DNA of 64,000 nt from Vitrella brassicaformis (Eukaryota > Sar > Vitrellaceae), in the NCBI GenBank assembly GCA_001179505.1, contig CDMY01000310.1, forward strand, positions 56,913 to 120,912, written 5' to 3'. The position numbers and the translations under genes are program-made. Below, in pieces: positions 12,138-24,350 of the stretch; positions within the stretch are counted from its first letter, which is position 1; each line of letters begins with the position of its first letter. The notes beneath the pieces were generated by a model. It was not told the DNA's origin. It saw only the letters and a list, made by a program, of their open reading frames with translations, and did no database searches.

Positions 12138-13228
12138 ATGGTGGCGATTCTCGTGGCTGTCTTGCTGTTGCTTGCACCAGCGAGCGGTGCCGAGATGAGG
12201 CTGCCGCGCAAGTCACGATTTGTTCAGCATGGCGCTGGTGGCGGCATGGGCACTGCGGTGAGCTCGAGTGACTCAGAGTCGCTGAAAGCCATGATGGACG
12301 ACTCTTTAAAGCCATGTGAGCAACCAGACAGACAGACAGACAGACAGAGGCAGAACGATCACTGTCTCTCTTTGCATGTGCGTGTGTTGCAGTGAAGAGC
12401 GAGATTCGCAAGATAGAGAGCGCACTGAACATCAACGACGCAGGCACACAGTCAAGTCAGTGTCTCCCACGGAGAGAGAGAGACAGACAGCCAGACAGAC
12501 AGAGACACACATCCATCCATCCATCCATCCATGTGTGTGTGTGTGTGTGTGCAGGTCTTTTTCCACGATTCACGCAAGCCACCCATCAGCAGCACGACGC
12601 CACCACTCCCCCCTCACATCAGCAGGATGACCTGATGCGTGCCTTCAACGCCCTCGGTCTCAACACCGAGGCAGCTGACGCACTTGGCCAGATTGCGTCA
12701 TTGCTGTTCGCCAATGACCCTTCGCACAACAACGACGGCAACACAATGACTCCGTCACGACTGGCATAGAAATGAGACACACACATAACATACACAGAGA
12801 GCGGAGAGAGTGGTGCACTGCACGCGATGTGTGTGCGTGTGTGTGTGTTGTGCAGGTGCAATTGGTGCAGTCAGCTCTGAGTCAGAGACCGAATTCCGAC
12901 GCAGACAAGACGCACATCAACAAGTAAATGAGGCAGTCAGCAGCAGGCCAGCCAATCAAATCCCTGACTCTTGTCTCGTGTATATCTTTCTGTCGCTCAG
13001 CGTGTTGGCGAATTGGCGACAGTCGATGCAGCAGCAGCAGTTGCCGCAGACACAGCAGTTGATGGCATCACCGCCAGTCTTCAACAACAATGCACCGAAT
13101 GCACCGTTCATGGTGAGTGAGGGAAAGCCACAAAGCAAACGACAAAACACACACATGAATGGAATGTGGTCTATGCACACCAGGCACCTCAGTTCATGCA
13201 GCAGCCACAGGTGATGCAGCAGCAATAG
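12138..13228 (+). CDS. Gln-rich secreted protein (intact right copy)
   Basis: Starts with a signal peptide (MVAILVAVLLLLAPASGAEM). Exons 12138-12315, 12393-12455 and 12555-12763 join in phase. Exon 3 then meets a TAG at 12767, unless a GC-AG intron (12764-12855) is removed. With that intron, exons 12856-12923, 13001-13112 and 13184-13228 stay in phase and add a Gln/Met/Pro-rich tail (SMQQQQLPQT, QPQVMQQQ). The tail exons are well conserved in the inverted copy, favouring real coding. Alternatively the protein stops at 12769. A short amphipathic region around FNALGLNTEAADALGQIASL may be helical. No family recognised. Confidence 0.6.
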
Positions 13229-13910
13229 TAAGACACACAAAATGACAACACACCCACACCTGAATACGTGTGTGTCTGTGTGCAGTTGGCCACCGATGGC
13301 ACCGATGCCATCTTGGCCAGTCGTCGCATTTGCACAAGGCCAGCCTCAGCCCTGACGGACTGATGACCGACACCGTACAGTGTGTCTAACTCTGCTTGCA
13401 TGCGGTGAGGTGACCCTCGAGACCAGACGAGATCGATCAGTGCAAGCCAGGCCGACACAGACATCGACATGCATATACGACTGAGTATTGACTGACAAGA
13501 GACCATCGATCACAGCGATGACAAATGTAAGGTAGACGCGCCAAAGGGACGTGACAAGAGCTGACAGACCAACACCACACACACAATTAAGGGATCGAGG
13601 GACACAAACAAAAGAAAGTCAAGAACAAATTAGGTAGGACGCACACGCGTAAGTCTGCCTAGCTTACTTACTTGCTGAACAAGCACCTGCTTCCCATTGC
13701 CTTTTTTGAGGATGAAAGGCACCAGCCATGTGCACCCACTCTCACTCTTGAAACCCTGCGCTCGGCCCTCCTCACCCCCACCGCCACCACTCAGCACCAG
13801 GTCGTCCACACAGCCCACCGTTGCATCTTTGACCAGATCGGCATGCAACAGCACACGGAGCAGACCCGTCAGCGGGTCAAGATACACCCTGTCGACAAAC
13901 TGGACGCTGT
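12500..13910 (-). repeat. Right arm of the inverted duplication
   Basis: Reverse-complement partner of 5245-6755. Similarity starts in the intron before exon 3 of the Gln-rich gene and ends inside the coding exon of the adjacent - strand gene, at the TTTGTCGACAG near 13895-13905. It includes introns, so this was a DNA-level duplication rather than retroposition. Confidence 0.85.
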
Positions 13911-14148
13911 CCACGGCAGCCCGCTCAATCGCCGACATGGACATTGAGTGCTTGGTGACATCCTCTCCTCCCCGCCGCTGAAGGTGCAGCCAGGCCGTCA
14001 TTCTCTCACGCGCGTCGGGGCCCCAGAAGAGGGCCACACACGGCCGCGCATCTGGAGGCAGGGGAGATTTGGGCGGCAAGATGAAGGTGGAGTACCTGAC
14101 CGACACGCAGTATGCCCCATGCAACGAATGCCTCTCACGCTCACCCAT
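13510..14148 (-). CDS. LLSRPFGA-tail protein of unknown function (right, intact copy)
   Basis: Exons 14148-13672 and 13560-13510 give 175 residues with a phase-0 intron. The protein starts MGERERHSLHGAYC and has a possible beta-rich segment (VSVRYSTFILPPK, CVALFWGPDARERM). A VYLDPLTG...LLHADLV segment, a run of five Gly and a conserved end LLSRPFGASTLHLSSL follow. No signal peptide or membrane segment is visible. The start lies 28 bp downstream of the MYND gene's stop on the same strand, so the two are tightly packed. It may be a separate gene or a read-through exon set of that transcript. No family recognised. Confidence 0.55.
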
Positions 14149-14176
14149 CTATCTCGCCTTAACTAACATTCCTTCC

Positions 14177-17100
14177 TTACGCATGGTGCTTGGCTGGGGC
14201 AGCAAGGGTCACACTCTTCTCCTCTGCTCCCTGCTGGCTGCTGCCATTGCCTTTGTCTCCATTATCCTCGATCGCCCTTAACACCGGCTGCTGCTGCCGA
14301 TCCATGACGGCCTTCCGCAACGACGACCAATAGTGCGTGGCCGTCAGGTGCAGACACACACGGTGAGCCGACGAGAGGGACTCCGAAGCTAACAGGTCAT
14401 ACAGAGCACCGCGGATGAGCTTGCGCAGCGGGTGCAGCCTGACCGAGAGCCGCAGGAAGAGACGGAGGAGGGTCAGGGAGGGCGCCATGACGGTCGATGT
14501 TGGGGCGGGGAGAAGGGATGACGGGGGCAGGGAGGGGCTGCCTGTGGCTAGGAGGGAGGGGGCGAGGGTCAGCATCTGGTGCCGCAGGTCGTCGACTGAG
14601 TGGCTGTGAAAAGCAACGAAGGCCTCGGTCAGCGGGACGAGGTTCGGGCACTCGAACATATCGTGCTGATGGATGGCACCAACACCAGCACAAAGAGGAC
14701 AGATGTGAAGACATCTGCTGCTAGACACAATCGACTGCACCTACCTGTAGTCTGTGTGCCTCTCGGCAGTCGATGCTGCAGTAGCTCACCTGACCGCACC
14801 GCCCGCATGTGAGGGTCGGGTCTTGCTTCCACGGCAAGGTCACAGCTCGGCAATACGGCACATTGGCGCACAGCCTCGACGCAAAAGGAAGAGCCTGCAT
14901 GAGCAGCACAACACACTCACTCAATCGAAACATAGCTGAATGGGCGTGATGGTGTCGTGTCTCTCGCTGACTGACCGTCATGTTCCTAAGCCTCAGACAC
15001 CTTGGCCCATACCACTCGCCCCCCTGCCTCCCCCGCAGCAGCCCCCTCTTTCTCTCCCTACGGCTCTCGGCAGACACCCCCCCACCATCATCGCCGCCAT
15101 GACGACCCACCGGATCCAACAGCCTCTCCACGCCCTCCTCCGTCCCACACCACAGCAGCACCTCCTGCTGTCTCTCAAAGCTTCCACCATCACCACACAG
15201 TGTCACGCCCATCGACGGCCAGCAGGCCTCTCCGTCTTCCATCACATGAAGGATGGTGTCATAGGGCGATAAATGCAGCTCAGTGAGGGTAGATTTGGGC
15301 CGTGTTGGGTCGGCCTGGATGAGGTGCTCGATGGGGATGTCTGGGTGCGGGGGCTGCGCGTGGGGCGGGGGCGTGATCAGACACGTGTGGTGGGGCAGCG
15401 ACCGACGCAGCTCGCTCTCCAGAGAGGGGGGGACGGGCGGGGCGTGACAACTGCAAAGACACACAGACGCACACACACCAAGACAGAAATGCGGCAAACA
15501 CCTTTCCACTTTTCTTTAGCTCACCGGAAGTGCGTGTGGTGCAGTGGTTCCGCACTCGGCAGCATACCCAGCAGCACGCCCATCTGCATGGGCGTCCAGT
15601 CGAACCCCTCCTCTCTCACTCCCCCCACCTCCCGATGCACAAGCGCGTCCCACAGCTCCGACTTCGCCGTGTAAGGCGCCCGAGCCATCCCCACCTCTGC
15701 CTCCCCTTTCCCTTTCAACGCCTTTCCTTTCACTCGCGCACCATCTTTGCCTCTCGGCCTGTCCTCTAAGGCCAGCAATGGGGCGGGGGAGGGCCCCTCG
15801 TATCCCAATCGGTTGCAGAATGGCGCCAGCTGTCCTGCCCCCTGGATCGGCATCAAGCGGAGAGAGAGGAAGAGGGAGAGGTCTTGTGAGGGCAGAGTGT
15901 GTGTGTGGGTGAGGGGAGAGACGAGGGGGGCGGGCATCCCATGCTGCACGCGCTTGGCGATCTGGTAGTGCGCTGGGTCGTAGGCCTTTGTTCTTCTCGT
16001 CCTTCGCGTGTCTGTCTCCTGGGGCTGCTCGCCCTGTGTTTCCATCTTGACGAGGGGTAGGGACAGCTCAGTGGACTGCACCTGATGGTGTCTCCCTCCC
16101 CCTCTCACAGAAGGAGAGGGCAGGCCTTCCCTGTCTGTTGCGGGGTCCGTCTCCATCGCCGTGATGAAGAAGGACGGCTGCTCGTCACCTTCCCCGACTT
16201 CACCTCCCTCCACCGTCAGTGGCTCCGATTGCCAACCCGTGCTCATGCTGATGCTGAGATGGCGGGCTCGGTGTGACCGAGTGAGGTCCTCAAAGGACGG
16301 CACCATTGACCTCTTCCGCCCCCTCTCCCCTCGCCCCCTCTTCTGCTGTGGCTGCTGAGTGCCGACTGCAGCAGCCGGGGCGGAATCGTGTCTCACGGGC
16401 ACTCGCCGATGAGAAGCCACCCGCAACACACGGGGTGTCTCCGGCAACTCCAAGGGCAACGGCAACGGCAACGGCAGAGGGAAGGGTGGCGCTTCCGGCA
16501 CCCTCGTCGTGCTTTCCGCGGATGCAGGCATAGCACCAGACATGGCCAAGGCCGCCTCCCTCCCTCGGGGAGACACCCACAGACCGTCCGTACTTCTGTG
16601 TGTGGTGGGCATCGTCGATCGAGCGCTGAATGACGGAGGGACGGGGCGGGGGGTGGAGCAGAAGACCTCCTTCAGCGGCAGCAACAAAGCCCTCTCCCTC
16701 TCCTCCGTCCTACCCACATGGGGCGTTGTGGGCTGCGTCGACCTGACGAGCCGGCTTGACCCGTGCGACCTGATCTGCCTTGCCGTCTGCACCTGCCTGA
16801 AGGTCTTGTCCATGTCGGAAAGGTCGCTTGCGAGCAGACACACAGGCTGGGGCTGAATTGTGGGTGGGAGGGCCTTCTGGACGGATGTTTCAGGGGACAA
16901 GGGGAGAGGGAGAGGGAGAGGTTGGGGCTGAGGTTGGGGCTGTGGCTGTGGCTGGGGGGGCAGGGCGGGGAGACATGACGGACACCCAGCCATTGGGGTC
17001 AGACACACCTACACACAGGAGGGAGCCACAGAACGTCATGGGACAGACAATGTCGGCTCGGTCTCTCTCTCTCTCTCTCTTTCACTTACTTTATGTTGGT

Positions 17101-19713
17101 AGAGTTCTTCGCTCGCCGCACACGTGACGGCAGCATGAGGGGACTTGGCCTTCAGTAGTGGCTGCAGTGCCGTGCACAGCGACACCAGCCCCTCGCTAAA
17201 GAGGCTCTCCCGCAACAGGACAGCGTCGAACTGTCCCCTGCCTTTCGGGTGCAGCTGGCACTTCTGCGCCTGGTGGATGGCGTTGCCCACCGTCACCACC
17301 ACACGCACCCTGAACCACTGGCCCTCCTGCGTCATCTCGTCGAGCCAAGCGTCACCACCTCCACCTCCCCCTCCCTCTCCCTCCCTCCCACGATCTGGCA
17401 GCCACCATCTCTTCTTGAGGGCCGATGTGTCCGGGAGGAGTGCATTTGGGATGTCCCCCTTCGCCCACAGGATGAACTTGTGCAAGCTGTGGTCGAGCTT
17501 TTGATGCGCCAGCCGGTGGTGAAGCCGGAAAAGCTCGCGGGATATCCACTCGGCGGTGTCCTCGAAGTCGTCTTCATGTTGCTGCTCGATGTCTCTCTCG
17601 TCGACGTGGTCGATGTCGTGGTGGTCATTCTCTCCCTCCTGCTGCTGCTGCTGCTGCTGCTGCTGTGCAGTGTCGCCCTGTCTCTTGAGTGTGGGAAAGA
17701 ACCCCACCAGCACGCCCATCGCCCGGAGCCACGCCTCCATCCTCTCGCTCGCCACACCCAACACGTTCAGCCTTCCCTCGGCAACACGCCCCTCCTCACC
17801 CTCGTTGCTGGCATGGCAGCAGTGAGCGTCCACCGGGCCGCACGGCAGCCATGAGACCATGCGTGGCGAGACGGACTTGAACCCCTCCCTCTGTTTGAGC
17901 AAATGCCGTAGGGACGAGTGGTGCGACGATGGGATGATCGGGGGTGGGGGGGATGACGACGTTTGGGGGTTGTGTGTGTGCAGCGTGGCTGCGCGTCGGT
18001 AGAGAGTCGGTGCGAAGGTTGCGAAGAGGTCGATGGGGACTGAGGGGTTGAATGTGTGTGAGAAGGGCCGCAGGAAGAGTGGATTAGCTGAGGGGGGGTT
18101 GGGGGGGTTGGGGGCTCTCGATCGGTTGTCACCATTGTCAGAGGCGGCGAAGAGACTAAACCAAAAGAGAAACAAGGAGACACAGAAAGGGGCGATGAGT
18201 GAGTGACTTCGCTTGCAAGAGGACACCCTGACCTTCTCAGCTGCCTGAAGGCCTCACGGAAGATCCGCAAACCAAAAGACGACACAAACGAAGAAGACCT
18301 CTTCCCGTCCCCACAACCGTCGCCCTCCTCACCACCATCCACCGGTGGCGGCTCATTACGATTCCGCTTCCTTGCGCCCGCATCGCGGCCCCCCTCCCTC
18401 GATCTCTCCAGCACACGGACCGTGCTCATCCTGGGGGGCGCCAGCGCACCCAGCAATCCCCACAGCTGACGCTGAGACAAGTCACGGACAGCCTTGTCTG
18501 CGTCTCCTCCGTTGCCATTCCCTCTTTCTTCCATTAGGTAAGACTGGAGCACGGGGCAGGGTGCCCTCAGCAGCCACGCGTCCAGCAGGGCATTGGTCTC
18601 TTCCCCCAGCATATGTCGCCTGAACCTCTCGAGCACACTCTCGTGCACCTCTGCCGCCTTCTTTCGGTGCTCCCCTGCGCCTCCACCAGTTTCCACAGTC
18701 ATTGTGGTCTCCAAGCTCCTTCTCGCGTCGTGCACATCAGCGGTTTTCAGCCGGCGGATGAAGGCGACGATCCTTGTGGGCAGCTGGTGGGCCGTGGCGG
18801 GCTGTAGAGGGCTCTTGAAGAGCCGCTCCTTGGTCTCTTCCAGGAGCTTCACTCTGAAGTCCGCCAGCTCTGCCACCACACGTGGGGATCGCCAGCCGAG
18901 CCAGATGTGCTTGAGGCGGGTGAGGAGGGTGGGTGTGGAAGAGACACTGGCACTGGCACCGTCTGTACTGTCTGCTAAGTGTTGGTCATCGGTGTTGTCA
19001 AGGTCTAAGGCGCTCGCGAGGTTGCGCTGCTGCATAAGGGGGTCCTGGTACGCCGCCTGCACGGTTGTCACTCGTGTGCTTTCGTGGTTGTTGGTCTCAT
19101 TGGCTTGCTTTGGGAGGGAGGAGGGCGTGTCGGGCGAAGGGGTGGACGGCAGCAAGTCCAGCCACGGAAACAGCACACAGAAGCTGGGAGGGTGGTCGGC
19201 AGCCGCAATCAGGTTGGTGAGAAGGTAGTCGACAGCTTGCTGCTGCTCATCGCTGAGCGTGCAGTGGCCGAGAAGGCTCACACCCAGATGAGTCCAGAAT
19301 GCACCCAAATCCCGAGAGGCACCCTCTCGTAATACCTCAGCCACGGCGCGTTCTCGCGCGACCGCCCAGTAGACCATCATGCGCGCCAGTGAAGGCACGT
19401 CTGGCGCCTGGATGAAAAGGTTGAGGGGCCTGAGCTGGGACGAGAGGAACTGGAAGGGGTGGAGGCGGCGGTACACCTCGCCCCGGCGGCGGACGTTGTC
19501 CAGCTGCGAGTAGTGAGTAGGGTTGATGAGAGACAAGACATGCATCCAACAACATCATCATTGGGTTTTAGGTTTTCCCTCAAGTTACCGTGGCAAAGAA
19601 GTCTATCGGGTTTGTGGTGTCGAGAAAGAGCAGCGACAAGCCGGGGTCCTCCTCACCCAACACACTCTTGGGACCCCTCTCACGCTCAAACAATATGCTG
19701 TCTTGCAACCCTG

Positions 19714-19746
<33 letters not shown>

Positions 19747-21427
19747 AAAGGAGACACCGTGCATTGCTGTGCTGTGTGTGTGGCAGACCATCCCCCCCAT
19801 ACCAGCAGTGAGGTCCATAGGCCAGGGCACATTCACCGTCTCCGCCAGCCGACGCGCGTCGCATACACACCCACACTCGCCATCGTCCTCCTGCCCATGC
19901 CATACAATGCACCAAAGAGAGGGACACAGAGAGACAGACAGGAGAGGAAAAGATTGCTTTGGTGTGTTTGTGGGGGGGTCGGTGCATAGCATGCGCACCA
20001 TGGGCACTGTAATGTGGCAGCAGTTGGACGGCGTCAGCCGGGTGGCGCGGAGCTCCTCTATCCGCCGCAGCCCCTCGCGAATCAGTGCGTGCTGGCCCCT
20101 CAGCCACACTTCGCCCCCCCTCTCGTCGGGTGCCTTCATGCAGTGCAAGGCCGCTCTGATGCCATGGAAGCAAGCGATGGAAGGACAGTGGCTTGTGGGT
20201 GGGTGCTGGATGTCTCACCTGAAGGCCGTCTCCGCCCTGTCGACCTGGTCGAGGAACACACTCGACGACTTGACCATCCCCCTCCCGCCGCTCCTTCCCC
20301 CGCCCAGCCCACCCGCCGCACCACTGGTGGTCGGCGTGGCCCGTCCTGACCGATTCGCCTCACCACCTGGTGTGGCTGTGCCCTGCCCCAGCAGATGGGT
20401 GGAGGCCTTGACGAGCCGGCGCACAATAATGTTGCCCATCAGGGTATAGGCGTACACCGTTGCTTTGCGGCCGCTCAGCCATGACGACTGATGAGAGGGA
20501 GAGGTGGGGGTGTGGTGACGCGAGCGGTTGGAGAAGAGGAAGAAGGTCTCCAGGCCTCGCAACGCCGCTTCATCCTGGTGGATGGCCTGCAGTGCGGACG
20601 CCCGGAGAAGGTGCATGGCGGGGTCGGTCCACCGCAGCGATGTCCGCTCGAACAGCCGGTCGATCTCCAGGATGACCTTCCTGTGCTCCCCTGCCCCGAG
20701 CCACCCCTCCAGCTCCTGAGTTGTCAGGTCGTTGCTGGCCTTTAGGAAGGACAGGAAGCGGCTGAGGGCCTCCCTCTCCTCCCAAGGTGCACACGCGCCA
20801 TTAGCATCTCCTGTGAAGGCACCCTGCCTGGCCACATCTCTGCAGGACCGATTGAAGCTCGTCAGCACCCTGGCGCAGAAGGACGAGTGCGCCACGCAGA
20901 AGTGCACCATCGGGGGGGTGATGACGCTCTCGCCCGCCATCGAAAACGCCTTTGTCCATTCCACCACGTTCTCGGCTGACATGGCGACACTCGAGCTGAC
21001 TGCATGACATGGAGGGCAAACAAGATGTATGTATCGGCCGTCCATAGTGCTTACTCTTTTTCAATGCAGCGAGGTGCGCCTCCCTCTCCGTGTGGTGGAT
21101 GCACACCCGGTACATGATGTGCTTCCACTGCACAGTCAAAGAAACCTGCCGAGCGTCGAGGCCTCTCGCCAGCTGCCCCAGGGGTGTGTCCTCCCTCTCC
21201 ATCTGCAGGAGGGCAGCCGCGGGAGCGTTCTCGATGAAGGTGGCCATTTGGCAGGGATGGATGCTGGACCAGGGGAAGGGGCGCATGGTTGCCGTGGCTT
21301 CTGCTGCTGTTGTCGGTGACGGGGAACTCTGGGGAAGGTCATTGGAGAATCTCCGCGTTGTTGCAGTGCCGCCGAGTTGGTCCGACAGGTGCATGTTGTT
21401 TGTTGAAGATCGTGTGTCAGCTGCCAC
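14177..21427 (-). CDS. Large MYND-type zinc-finger protein (about 2151 aa) with probable TPR-like repeats
   Basis: Eleven exons join in phase and sum to 6456 nt: 21427-21055, 20999-20219, 20155-19999, 19890-19803, 19710-19589, 19503-18233, 18155-17090, 17008-15525, 15450-14976, 14894-14745, 14665-14177. The N-terminal third is helical and TPR-like (for example DPAMHLLRASALQAIHQDEAAL and AETAFRAALHCMK). The middle is long and Ser/Pro/Gln-rich with a poly-Gln run and a PQPQPQ repeat. Near the C-terminus a Cys/His cluster (LTCGRCGQVSYCSIDCREAHRLQ then HDMFEC) fits a MYND finger, a protein-interaction zinc module. No SET domain is seen, so an SMYD-type methyltransferase is not supported. Probably a scaffold or regulatory protein. 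Confidence 0.7.
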
Positions 21428-21727
21428 AGTCAGTGCGCTCGAATGAGGCCAGACCCTCAGCTTTAGGTGATCATGATGGCTTATAGCTGCACGATGTTCA
21501 AACTTGTCGCTCGGTGCTCGTGCAGTGCATTGGCAGTGCGGGACCCCCAGGAGCCCCCATGTGACGCAAGCTCGAAATCGGCTGGATCTTCAGAGCTGCT
21601 TGTAGCACTGCACGACCTGGTGTGAACACACAAGCTGCCTTGCAGTGATGAATAGAGTGGAAACACTCAAACGATCCCTGCCTCGAGTGCGAGCTTGGAC
21701 ACTTCACCACGAGGTATCCCCTTAGTG
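21428..21727. promoter_or_regulatory. Divergent promoter region, MYND gene and SLBP
   Basis: 300 bp between two outward-facing ATGs. No coding signal seen. Confidence 0.4.
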
Positions 21728-23501
21728 ATGCATTCCCACCATTCTGGCCATAGTTATCGTGGCGGTCGTTACTTCGACGAGCGTGAGAGGCGTGAGAGGC
21801 ACCGCGACGCCGACAAAGACCTGCAGCGCGGCAGTTGGCGGCACAGCAGGCGTGACGGCGACTACCAGGAGGGGCCGCAGAGGATACACAACCCCTCACA
21901 GAGAGGTCAGGTGCCTGCCAACACAACACAAGGGAGGGTGCTGTGCCAGAGCAGACCCTGTGTGGATTGGATGTGTGTGTTGCCGTGACGTCCGTGTCTG
22001 TCATCAGTTGAGACAGATCCCGCCCGTCTGAAGGCGCGGCGGCGGCAGATAGAGATCGGCAAGAACACCAATGGGTACGAGAGGTACCGTGCGGCGGTGC
22101 CCAAGGACAAGAGGGACCCCACCAAGTCCTTCTCCGTACACCCCGTCACACCATCCATCCACGAGGTGAGCTGGGCAGGGCAGTGTGTGACTGACACGCA
22201 GACAGGAAGGGCCTCGTTTCCACAGACACCACGGCTACTCTCTGTGTGTGTGTGTGTATGTGTGTGGAGGAGGCGAGCAAGCGTGGGTTTGATGGCCGCA
22301 TTCGCGCTTGGAGGCGGCTGCTGCACCAGTGGGATGACGTAAGCAAGCAATCATGACCAACCAAGCAACCACACACACACAATGAGACCTTGGCCATCCG
22401 CCTCTCTGTCTAACTGTCTGTGTGTGCGTCAGGACGCCAAGCCTTTCCCCAGTGGGTCGCCCAAGGACTCCAACCGCCCCTCTCCCGCACCCTCCCCCTC
22501 CCCACCCCCCACACCCACACCACCAGAAGCCCACCAGCAGCAGCAGCCAGCGATGGACGACCAGCGGTCTCGGCCCGCTGCTGCAGACAGGGGCGGCAAG
22601 GCTGGTGTGGATAGCTTCGACTTTGAGAGGGGGTGCCGATCGCTGAGGGAGGCCATTGGGGAGGCCTGGAAGAGTCGGAACTCGTTGACAGAGGTCGACT
22701 ACCCGCTGCCAATGATAACGGTAACAGCTAAACCAGACGGACAGACACTCACGCAGCCACTATCTCTCTCTCTCTCTCTCAGCAAGTGGAGGGCTCGCCG
22801 TCTACCAGTGAGATGCTGGTGCTGCCGCCCCCCGCGTGTGAGTCGTCTGTGCCCATCCGGTGGGTGGCTGACATCCCGGTGCAGCCTGTTGTGTTCATCC
22901 CGGTGGAGTATCGAGACTCGAGCGGCAAATCATTCCTCACCACGTACGTATGTGCGTATGTTCCTCTGAACCACACACACACACACACACACAGTGTTTT
23001 GCTTTGCTCCATTGATGTCTGTGGGTGTGTGGGGTGTGTGTTCAGTAAGCGTCACGTGAAGGTGACGGACTTCCAGAAAGCTCTGCAGGACCACAAGCAG
23101 ACCATAGGTGCCCTGCACGCCCACCACTCAACACACACACGTGTGTATCTTCCCTCCCTCTCTCTCTCCCTCGCCATGCTATGCCATTCCATGCAGATCG
23201 CTTCCACGATCTGATGGAAGGCCCCTCCCTCCTCAACGGCTACAAACGACTATCACAGCACACCCCCACCCCTGACGACCGCTTCACGGCCAGCAAGCGG
23301 CGCAAGCTGGAGAGTGACGAGAAGCAGCGGCTCAAGGAGGAGCAGGAGGCAGCCGCACTGCCCACCACTCTGACAGTGTATGTGAGCGATGGGCTTGGGG
23401 GTGGTGGTGGTGGTGGTGGGCGTGACGGAGGGGGGCTGACGCTCGTCAGTGCGACGAGGGGGAAGGAGGGGAAGAAACAGCTGAGGCGGAAGCGCTTCTG
23501 A
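21728..23501 (+). CDS. SLBP: Histone RNA stem-loop-binding protein (SLBP)
   Basis: Binds the 3' stem-loop of replication-dependent histone mRNAs in animals and several protists, directing their processing and translation. Seven exons join in phase to 406 aa: 21728-21905, 22008-22165, 22270-22338, 22433-22720, 22783-22943, 23046-23107, 23197-23501. The RNA-binding domain spans exons 2-3: RRRQIEIGKNTNGYERY, a VPKDKRDP stretch, HPVTPS where animals have HPxTPN, then FDGRIRAWRRLLHQWDD. The YERY replaces the usual YDRY. The N-terminus is Arg/His/Asp-rich and the C-terminus is basic with a Gly run. Flanking sequence outside the domain is not conserved with animals. The stop is 45 bp before a row of hairpin repeats. 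Confidence 0.9.
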
Positions 23502-23545
23502 GAGTTTGTCTGGTCTTCCTGTCTGGAAGAGTCTGACGTTGATGT

Positions 23546-23658
23546 GGTGTGTTCTCTTTCGTCTTGCCACCCATCTGCATCTGCTCCAGTCAACGTGTAC
23601 ACACCGCACGTTGGCTGGCCCTGGTGGAGATGGCGAGCAAGACGGGAGAGAACACACC
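23546..23658. repeat. 113-bp foldback (hairpin) element 1
   Basis: An imperfect palindrome over its whole length. The outer arms are GGTGTGTTCTCT and AGAGAACACACC, the apical stem is CCAGTCAACGTG / CACGTTGGCTGG, and the loop TACACACCG is at about 23598-23606. Two further copies of exactly this length follow. Confidence 0.85.
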
Positions 23659-23795
23659 AACGGTCCGTCCGTGGCACGCATTCATGATGGATGGAACAAA
23701 CAAACAAATGCTGTCCGAACCAAACACTGTCTGGGAGGGTGGGGGTGGGGGGATGGAAAGTGCTGTGTATGTGAGTGAGTGTCTTTGTCTGATGT

Positions 23796-23908
23796 GGTGT
23801 GTTCTCTTTCGTCTTCGGTCCGTCCTCGCTCAGCTCCAGGCAACACGCGTACACTGCATGTTGGCTGGCACTGATGGGGGAGGGACTAAGGACGAGAGAG
23901 GGCGCACC
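23796..23908. repeat. 113-bp foldback (hairpin) element 2
   Basis: Begins exactly 250 bp after element 1 and shares the flank TGATGTGGTGTGTTCTC. The arms differ in sequence from element 1 but still pair: GTCTTCGGTCC near one end faces GGACTAAGGAC near the other. The apical stem is CCAGGCAACA / TGTTGGCTGG. Confidence 0.85.
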
Positions 23909-23925
23909 AAAGGGTGGCACCTGCT

Positions 23926-24225
23926 NNNNNNNNNNNNNNNNNNNNNNNNNNNNNNNNNNNNNNNNNNNNNNNNNNNNNNNNNNNNNNNNNNNNNNNNNNN
24001 NNNNNNNNNNNNNNNNNNNNNNNNNNNNNNNNNNNNNNNNNNNNNNNNNNNNNNNNNNNNNNNNNNNNNNNNNNNNNNNNNNNNNNNNNNNNNNNNNNNN
24101 NNNNNNNNNNNNNNNNNNNNNNNNNNNNNNNNNNNNNNNNNNNNNNNNNNNNNNNNNNNNNNNNNNNNNNNNNNNNNNNNNNNNNNNNNNNNNNNNNNNN
24201 NNNNNNNNNNNNNNNNNNNNNNNNN
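23926..24225. other. Assembly gap of 300 Ns inside the hairpin array
   Basis: Exactly 300 N, probably a nominal length. It sits between hairpin elements 2 and 3, where another copy is expected from the spacing. Confidence 0.95.
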
Positions 24226-24350
24226 TGGGAGGGTGTGTGTGGAGGAAGTGTGTATAGTCGAATGAGTTGTCTGGAAGAGCGTACAACGTGTTTCTGTGTT
24301 CATGAGCGCCTTCGTCTGATGCGCGACGCTGCACATGGACAGTTCATCAT

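Noticed and set aside
12764-12855. Treating the TAG at 12767 as certain stop of the Gln-rich protein
   Set aside because: Downstream exons keep phase and are conserved in the inverted copy, so a GC-AG intron remains possible; left open rather than fixed.
14177-14976. SMYD-type lysine methyltransferase
   Set aside because: A MYND-like finger is visible but no SET motifs are present in the reconstructed protein.
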